Of a stretch of DNA of 64,000 nt, positions 57,501-64,000 are shown piece by piece; the stretch's first letter is position 1, and each line of letters begins with the position of its first letter. The position numbers and the translations under genes are program-made. The stretch comes from Bilabrum cf. latius (taxonomy: Eukaryota; Bigyra: Bicosoecida; Bigyra; Bicosoecida): NCBI GenBank assembly GCA_965178125.1, contig OZ237741.1, positions 186,001 to 250,000 on the forward strand, written 5' to 3'. The notes beneath the pieces are model-generated. The model searched no databases, had not been told where the DNA came from, and saw only the letters and a program-made list of their open reading frames with translations.

Positions 57501-58170
57501 GTCGCAAGGCCTCGGCGCCCGCGTGGACGTGCTGTGGCGCGGAGACGTCGCCGAGAGGGTGTTTGCGCCCCTGGCGGTGGAGACGATCGAGCTGGAGGAC
57601 GGGGAGGATGAGGAGGGAGAGGGGGGCGGTGGGCCAGGAGCTGCAGAGGGGAGAGGCACGGTGCGCAGGCGGTGGCCCGTGTACGGCATGTCGTTCCACC
57701 AGTGCCCTGGGCTGAGGGAGGCAGAGGCTCTGTCGGTCCGGCTGGGGCACCTGCACGGGGCGGGGGGGAACAGGGATCCGATGGGCTCCGCTGTGGAAGC
57801 CGCGCGGCGACAGGGTGCACTGCAAGGCGGCGCATCGGCGAAGCAGGCGGGTGGACTTGCGACCAAAGCGCAGGCCGCCAGGGAGAGGGCCACTGGCGTG
57901 GAGCTCAGGGGGTACTGGCGGCTGGCAGCCTCGGGGGCTTCGTTCGAGATCAAGGAGCGGCTGGGGATGCTGGGGTTCGGTGGCCCTGCGGTGAGCGGGG
58001 CGGGCTTGGGGGGCGGTGCGCTCGTCACACTAGAGGGGTGGGAGCTGCGGCGACCTCGGAAAGTGGCCGAGGACGGCAACTCGAAGGGGGAGGGTGGTGA
58101 AGAAGGGCGGGGCCTGACGGAGCGCGAGGCAGCGGTGCGATTTGCGCCCAGGAAGGTGGCGAGAACTTGA
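54595..58170 (+). CDS. PRPF3: U4/U6 snRNP protein PRP3
   Basis: Spliceosomal protein that stabilises U4/U6 snRNA pairing in the tri-snRNP; 1,191 aa, single exon. The N-terminus has Lys/Ala repeats (about 54771-54893) and long Gly/Ala/Glu-rich regions. The PRP3 core reads KLKLSNFMRVLQQDAYLDPT, AQMQSRHEAHMAANEARRVT, HRFKLDASARQCGVGGVCL, then VLVVAEGTPQGITKFVNVLR. The C-terminal DUF1115 part reads VDVLWRGDVAERVFAPL, then YGMSFHQCPGLREAEAL and GYWRLAASG. TAG at 57019-57021 and 57370-57372 interrupts this region; read as Gln the domain is complete and ends at TGA 58168-58170. Long acidic and Gly-rich insertions lengthen it well beyond the human protein (about 680 aa). Confidence 0.93.
54771..54893 (+). 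repeat. Lys/Ala coding repeat in PRP3 N-terminus
   Basis: Imperfect tandem units encode KAKAMAAAKAKAAAKAKAM and related residues, a low-complexity basic segment. Confidence 0.8.
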
Positions 58171-58457
58171 GACAGATATTCCTTGGAGCTGGATGCGTCC
58201 GGATAGAGGGAATGCCAGTGGGCACTTCGATACTTCGCGGCAATATTCTACATGACTTCTGGACACTCTGAAGCCAGCCATAGTAGTTATGCTTGCTGTA
58301 CTCAGCAGTGTGCATGCACATGCTGGATGCATGCTGCGCAGAACTACCTCGTCACACTCACCACGAATGCAGTGCCACAGTGCCGCGGTCTGACGAGCGC
58401 CATCAGCCTGCACCACTCTTCAATCGAACCACGCAGGCAACATTGACGCCTGGAAGT

Positions 58458-59378
58458 ATGGGTGCAAAATGTTGCGCTCCGATTGATCAATTGAACATAT
58501 TGGACCCGAGCCAACGATACGATATTGAAGCGGGAGCCACAATTCCTCACGATGACTCGAGTCAGCGCAAGCGGTGTGCCTCGCTGCAGGCCGGAGGACA
58601 CATCAAGCAGAAAAGTGCTAGCCTAGCCAATTACACAACAAGAACGGGGGATGCCTGTTCACAGTACCCACCGCAGAGCTTCGAAGTTGGCCGAGACGGC
58701 CGGGTCCTGCCGGCTGGCAGGGCAAGCAGGGCGTCGAAATCTCGTCAAGAGCTGCTTCAAAGGGCAGCCTCCCCTGATCTAGAAGCGTATAATGGCCGTT
58801 GTGGAAGCAGCAGGAACGCGCAAATGTCCGGGCATCGGATTGTTGCCGCAAAACGGAATCGCCGGAGTCAACGCAGTTAGTCCACGCGAACGAGGATTTG
58901 GACATCCCAGGACTTGCTCACGCACTGCAGTAAGGCATGGTAGCGGAAACGCGCCAAGTCTTGCCACGGATTTGCTCGCGCATCCCCCACTTTGACCATG
59001 TGCGCTTGCGGCCGCCTGCGCGACGGCCAGCAGTGCAACGAGTGCATCAGCGATGGTTTGCACCCGGTCAAGGAGTCGAGGCACGAAGGTGGCACCACGT
59101 TCAATCCATGCACCGATTCAGACACCAGCCAACATCCGTCGTCGTCGGTCGCCCAGTCGTGTACGCCAAGCGAGCGCCGGCGAATGCCAGCAGAAAGCTC
59201 GGTTGGTAGATCGATATCATCGCGGCGGGAGCGTGGAGCCCCCGGGGCTAGGCCGGGGCACCCGTGTTCACGCAGTGGCTCAGATTCGACAGAGTCTGCA
59301 TCGAGTACGGGTGCCAACCTTTGGGAGGCGTACATCCATGGCGGGTTGCAGAGGCCGCTGTCTTCATCCTTCGAGTGA
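58458..59378 (+). CDS. Putative N-myristoylated/palmitoylated protein (MGAKCC)
   Basis: 306 aa from ATG 58458 to TGA 59376-59378, with in-frame TAG at 58878-58880 and 58941-58943. The N-terminus MGAKCCAPID has Gly2 followed by two Cys, a layout typical of dual myristoylation and palmitoylation, so the product is probably tethered to a membrane. The centre holds a compact Cys cluster, MCACGRLRDGQQCNECI, which could bind metal. The remainder is Ser/Arg/Gly-rich and apparently disordered. No family is recognised. The ATG was chosen for this motif; earlier in-frame codons lack protein-like character. Confidence 0.6.
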
Positions 59379-59868
59379 AGGTGAGAGCAAGGGCACCAGA
59401 CTGGTGTGTTGGAGCTACTGGTCTAGTGGTGGGCTGGTATGTGGAAAAAGGGGGCTGCCCGGCAGATATATACACCCATCAAGCAATTTCTCTTGCCGGC
59501 AATGGCATTGACTCGGTACTACAGCCTGAGGCAGGAGCAGCCCCGGGTAGGGTAGTCTAGACTAGGGCGCTTCGTTTTTGCTTTAAGCGCGTTACTTCTG
59601 GAAAAATCCGTATTTTCGGATTGCCGGGACATGTCTGGAATTTGGTTGGCCAGGCGCTCACATTAGCGTAAACACAAAGCGAATCTCGCGTCCATCACCC
59701 GTGGATTAATTCTTAGTTGTAAGATGTATTTATTGCACTTGATGAACACGAGATTATTCTGCCGTATTTGACGTGCCGTTCAAGCTGCGTGCGTGGACGT
59801 ATTCGACCATCCTTTCGTCTACCAGCCGCGCCGCTCTGAGCCGCAGAAAGCCGAGCAAAACTAGAAAT
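59379..59868. other. Intergenic region upstream of CHMP5
   Basis: About 490 bases, AT-richer than the genes, between two plus-strand genes. It should contain the CHMP5 promoter. Nothing else is recognised. Confidence 0.5.
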
Positions 59869-60725
59869 ATGGACAGAATATTTGGAAGAGCCAGGCCAGC
59901 CGGCCCTGCTGCCCCAAAGGAACCGGAGCCGTCGCTGACCGACGTACTCGGGTCAAACACGGAACGTGTCAGGCTGCTGGACAAGAAGATTCAAGATTGC
60001 CAGCGAGAGGCAAGTTAGTTGGCAAAATAGGCAAAGGCTGCAGGGGCACGAAACCCTGCAGCGGCTCGATCGCTGAAAGGCAGAGCTATGCAGGCGTTGA
60101 AGCGAAGAAAGATGTACGAACAGCAAAGGAATATGATAAGCGCCACCGGGTTCAAGTTGGAAGCCACCAGCTTTGCAATTGAGAATGCGAAAGAGACGCA
60201 CAAGACCGTGCAAGCCATGAAAAGTGCCCATACCGTGAGTTGCTAGGTTCTGCTCGTACTCCCCAAGCGACAGGTCCCGACACGCTGCGAACGAATGGTG
60301 ATTGTAAAAATCCTTACATGCAAACATCGCAGACGCTCAAGACCGAGCAGGCCAAGATATCCCTGGACGACCTGGAAGACCTGCAGGACGACATGGAGGA
60401 CCTGCTCGCAGACGCCAGCGAGGTGAATGAAATCATGGGGAGGGACTTCACCCAGGTGGCGGGGCTGGACGGTGTAGACGACGCCGAGCTGGAGGCGGAG
60501 CTCGCTGGACTGGAGGACATGGACATGGGAGAGCTGGAGGGCGAGCTGGACATGGGCGGGGAAGTGGGCATGCCCACAGCGGCGGGGATGCCGGCGCCCG
60601 CCCCAGCGGCCGGGCTGCCAACCGGAGCAACGACGGGCCTGCCCGCAGCTCCTAGCGCACAGCCAGTAGCCGCCGGAGGCGGTGCTGGGGGCGTGGATGA
60701 GTACGGCGCCCCGTTGACTGTGTGA
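59869..60725 (+). CDS. CHMP5: ESCRT-III-associated protein CHMP5/VPS60
   Basis: Snf7-family protein of late multivesicular-body sorting, which binds LIP5/VTA1; 252 aa. Exon 1 is 59869-60234 and exon 2 is 60333-60725, with a 98-base intron in phase 0. Family sequence is clear: MDRIFGRARP, SLTDVLGSNTERVRLLDKKI, MQALKRRKMYEQQRNMIS, ENAKETHKTVQAMKSAH, then ISLDDLEDLQDDMEDLLADA, and a C-terminal VDEYGAP like VDEFGLP in animals. TAG at 60016-60018 and 60028-60030 encodes residues 50 and 54; the second aligns with the Gln of the DQIKK/EQIKK segment in other CHMP5 proteins. The stop is TGA. Confidence 0.93.
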
Positions 60726-60916
60726 CTCTAGACAGGTCTGTTGATTCGTTGGTTACACGCGCCCACACCGGAGTCGAATCCCACCGTGCAGAGCTCACAT
60801 TTGAAACTAGGATTACTTGAATTCACCACACCGCGAGCACACACCTTGGAAGCCTACCGGATTCGCTGCTGTATCCATCTACAGTCCATGCCCTCCATCA
60901 CAGCTTCAGCCGCACC

Positions 60917-61622
60917 TCACTTCCCACCTCGGCCCCGGCCCCCTCCACCACGCCCGCGCCCGCCACCACCACCACGGCCTCGCCCACGCCCCCTCCCGCG
61001 ACTGCCCTGAAACCCCTTGCGTCCCCCCTCCTCCGACGGAGGCGCTTTGGCCACCTTGGTCTGACCCTCGCCCCCCGACTCGCGGACGGCGGACCCAAGG
61101 CGAGCTGCCGCTGCACTCGTCATCTTCTTCTTGGGGATCATGCCTGCAGGCAGCGGCTATCCCGCCACAATTCCGCTGCCTTGCTGCTGCTGTCCCTGTC
61201 CTGGCCCCTGCACCTGCCCCTGCACCTGCTGGTGTTGGGCGGGCAGCGGTAGCCCCTGGGCACCCCCGGGGGGTGGCTGGAACGGCAGTGGCATGGGTCC
61301 ATGACCGGGCCCACGCGGTCCTGGGCCCATCGGCAGGCCCATGGGGGGTCCACCCATGGGGGGCCCTCCGTAGGGTCCACCGGGGTGCATCATGCCAGGG
61401 CGGGGACCAGGACCGCGGGGGCCCGGGACCATGCCAGCGTACATACCAGGGTGCATGCCTGGGCGCATGCCCATGGGATGGTGTCCCATAGGACCCCCCA
61501 TTGGGGGACCGCGCATGCCCACGGGGCCCATCGGGGGGCCATTGTTCCCTTGCGGCGGCTGTGTCCTGGTCAGCCTTGCCAGCAGAGAGGACGCAGCCGT
61601 GGGGGCTGGTGCTGGTGCTGGT

Positions 61623-61657
<35 letters not shown>

Positions 61658-64000
61658 AGCAGGAGCTGGCTCGGGTGCGGGTGCCTGGCCGGTGCCAGTC
61701 CCAGCGCCTGGTCCTGCCAGGGCCTGGTAGTACGCGTGCACGCTCGATTCCGCGGGGGCATGGCCAGGACCAGCGCCCTTGCCCTGGTCGGTCGAGCCGT
61801 GCTCGGGGCCGAGACCCAGGGCGGCTCGAAGCGCAGCAGCGGCCACTCCGCCAGTGGGCGCGGCAGAGGTGGCGGAGTGATCCGCATGGGCGCCGGGTTT
61901 CTATTCCCCTCTTCCCATGCCCTTGCTCTTGCCCTTGCTCTTGCCCTTTTCCCTGCGGGCCTCCTTAGGCTCTTTCTGCTGGTGATGCTGCCGCCCTCTA
62001 CCTCCACTTCCACCTCCGCCCCTCCCTCCGGCAGCACCACCGCGAGCTCCGCGGCGGCCCTGCCCACCAGCAGCGGGAGCCGCAGGTCGCGGCGTGGCTG
62101 CATCGCCTGCAGCCCCCAGCTCCACAGCGCCTTTGGCAGCGCCACCACCGGCCCCTGGGGCAGCTGCAGACGCGCCGCTCGCGGCAGAGTCACCGTCGAT
62201 GGCGAGCCCGCCAGAGGACTCGTCGGCTGCTTCCTTCAGGGCGGCCAGCTCCTCCTCCGCGGGCTCCTCGTCGGCCTCCAGGTCAATCACCGCAGGAAGG
62301 CAGAGCAGGACAGGCGCCTGGCCGCCGCCCGCAGTCGAAGCACCAGACTTGCCCTTGGCCCCGCCGGTCAGCGTGACCCTCGGCCCCCCCTCGCTCTCCG
62401 CGATGGTGGCACCCGACCGCACCGCGGCGGCAAACCCGCCCGTCGGCGCCGGAGCCTTGCCGTGCGGCTTCCTCCCGCCCTTGCCTCTGCCGGCCCTCCG
62501 GCCTGCCCCACCCCGGGCCTGGCCTCCTGCATCGTCAGCACCCGCCGCAGGCGGAACACCCCCGCTGTGAGTTACAGAGTCCCGGGCCGCCGTCAGGGGG
62601 AGCAGCGAGTGCCAGGGAACAAGAACTGGCTTGGGACCGGTCGCGCCGGGGATGGCCAGCCCGCCGGCCCCGGGAGACGCCGCCCCGCCGCTTTCCTCGG
62701 CCGAAGCCACGGCCTGCCCGTCGAACAGCACCTCCACGTACTTGCTCTCGGCGTGGACCGCGGTGACGATGCCTCGCTCGCCCAGCGGCCTGGCCCTGTA
62801 GGCCAGGTTGGTGACCCGGTCTCCGAGCTGGGGCCCGTCGGCCCACCACCGAGCCGCGCCCTGCGCCTTGCGGCGGCCGTCGGCCACACCATCACCACCG
62901 CCGATGTTCCCCACGGATCGCATCTCATCCCCCGCCTCGCGCCCGTACACGCCTTCCGGTGGCACGCCCTTGAGTACCATCCTGCCGGACACGGGCAGGG
63001 CACCGCCGGCGCCCGACTTGCCCTGGGCCCTGAGCTTCCCTCGCACGGATTCGGCGGCCGCCTGCGCCTTTGCCAGCATCAGGACGGCCTTGGGGGCCAG
63101 CACCTCGGACGATGCCCTGGCGAGGGGCATCTTGAAGGTGACCAGCTGCGTCAGCCAGTCCTGCGCCGCGACCATCACGCTGCCGCCGCCCATGTCCCTG
63201 ACGCCAAGCCGCCCGCGGCCCCCCGTGCGCTCGGCCAGGTCCCTGATCGAGGGGAAGGTGTTCGCGTATGCCTCCACAAGGTCGATAGCCCGCTGCGAGT
63301 ACTGCCAGCGGGTGCCTCCGTCTGGGCACTAAGAGCCGCCGTCAGACCAGTCCGGATGGAACGGCGTGCCGTTGTACATGACGGGACGGGCGTAGCCCGG
63401 AAGGAACAAGTAGTGGTTGATCTTGTGCTCCTCTTCTTCGTCGCCGCCGCGCGCCCCGTGTCCCTTGCCCCCGTGGTGCCCTCGGTGGTCCCTGCCCCCG
63501 TGGTGCCCTCGGTGGTCCCTGTCACCGCCGGTGAAGTCTTCTCTCTTGTACACCACTAGGTTCAGCCCGGCGTCGATCTTTGCATCTCCGATCCAGATGC
63601 TGCCCGACATGGCCATAAAGGCCTTCTCCGACAGACCAACCATCTTGGCTGCCACGCGCATGTCAAAGTACTGCTCGGCAAAGTGCTTCACCTGCTGCCT
63701 GCCAAACTCGGGCTCGGCGCCCGCAGCACCGACAAGGGCAACATCGAGGCCCTCCCTCGGCGCGGAAGGATCGGAAGCGGCGGGCCCGGTCTCCTGTACG
63801 GGCGAGTAGCCCACCACAACTCCGTGCGCACCTGCGAGCCTGTCCGGGGCCAGCTTGCTGAACCCCGCGCGCGCGAGCTTCTCGCTCTTGTGCCCCTCAG
63901 GACGGAGGGTCCCGCTGGTAACCTGCACGGGCCGCAACAGCACAACCCTGGACCCGACAGGCAGTCGCTGCTTGAGGGCCTTCCCCTCTGCCTCGGCAAA
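60917..64000 (-). CDS. XRN1-like 5'-3' exoribonuclease, C-terminal part (5' end beyond window)
   Basis: Open minus-strand frame entering from the right edge and ending at TGA 60917, with TAG at 63329, 61901 and 61157. It covers the region after the nuclease core: HFAEQYFDMRVAAKMVGLSE, KIDAGLNLVVYKREDF, INHYLFLPGYARPVMYNG, and TRWQYSQRAIDLVEAYANTF match the XRN1 D1-D3 and linker domains. RVTNLAYRARPLGERGIVT fits its SH3-like domain. The long tail is Gly/Ala/Pro-rich with PM-rich repeats (MGPRG-like) and ends in an RGG-type run (GRGRGRGRGGGGG). A His/Gly-rich repeat interrupts the D1 region. The family degrades 5'-monophosphate mRNA in the cytoplasm. The catalytic domain is outside the window, so the assignment rests on the C-terminal half. 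Confidence 0.8.
63469..63522 (-). repeat. Tandem coding repeat in XRN1-like gene
   Basis: Two adjacent nearly identical units of about 27 bases encode repeated DHRGHHGG in a loop of the protein. Confidence 0.8.

Noticed and set aside
60760-60795. GAGTCGAATCCCAC resembling a tRNA T-arm, considered as a possible suppressor-type tRNA-Gln
   Set aside because: No D-arm, anticodon arm or pairing acceptor stem found around it.
1-64000. TAG codons as premature stops, making most genes pseudogenes or separate small genes
   Set aside because: The interruptions are only TAG, never TAA or TGA, there are no frameshifts, and essential conserved proteins are otherwise intact.
1-64000. CRISPR arrays, transposons, rRNA, prokaryotic operons
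   Set aside because: No regularly spaced repeats, terminal inverted repeats with transposase, or rRNA signatures were seen; genes have eukaryotic introns.

Overview
This is a nuclear genome window from a gene-dense, high-GC unicellular eukaryote. Short GT-AG introns occur in about half the genes. The gene content is eukaryotic: PRP3 of the U4/U6 snRNP, RNA polymerase III subunit RPC4, cytosolic PheRS alpha, CHMP5/VPS60, KIN17, RecQ and an XRN1-type exonuclease. A dynein-2 intermediate chain (WDR34/FAP133 type) suggests the cell builds a cilium. The lineage cannot be fixed from the sequence alone.

The main result is that UAG is a sense codon here. If TAG is treated as a stop, nearly every gene breaks into pieces that lie exactly in one frame. 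If it is read as an amino acid, 24 gene models appear, with about 81 in-frame TAG codons. None of the 22 models whose 3' end is in the window and resolved ends at TAG: 18 end at TGA and 4 at TAA. Conserved positions point to glutamine: RecQ motif 0 (5355-5357), the KIN17 zinc finger (7067-7069) and CHMP5 (60028-60030). This UAG=Gln code, with UAA and UGA kept as stops, is rare in nuclear genomes.

Layout. 1-1928 (-) is a DUF4062/NACHT (NPHP3-like) protein running off the left edge. 2190-5681 (-) is RecQ, divergent from KIN17 (6974-8798 +). 8887-10328 (-) holds two tandem DUF2237 genes. 10588-14541 (-) is a 1,317-aa coiled-coil protein, and about 14764-15765 (-) a secreted protein. 15978-22849 is a repeat-protein cluster: two convergent LRR genes of 813 aa sharing a near-identical inverted 3' module, then an ankyrin gene carrying the same module. 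23001-24695 (+) is PheRS alpha. 24827-27676 (-) is a GT10-like glycosyltransferase. 27796-31034 (-) is WDR34-type dynein-2 intermediate chain, divergent from a five-exon secreted sulfatase (31787-34365 +). 34654-37440 (-) is a coiled-coil protein, divergent from a zinc-finger-less DnaJ (37594-39420 +). 39799-44326 (+) is a 1,440-aa filament-like protein, 44478-48053 (-) a voltage-gated K+ channel, and 48577-51576 (-) a third coiled-coil protein. Then on + come RPC4 (52353-54461), PRP3 (54595-58170), a MGAKCC acylated protein (58458-59378) and CHMP5 (59869-60725). An XRN1-like gene (60917-64000 -) runs off the right edge.

The genes do not form a single pathway. RNA-processing and core housekeeping genes are mixed with cytoskeletal or ciliary candidates. 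Any annotation made with the standard code will truncate or split most of these proteins.
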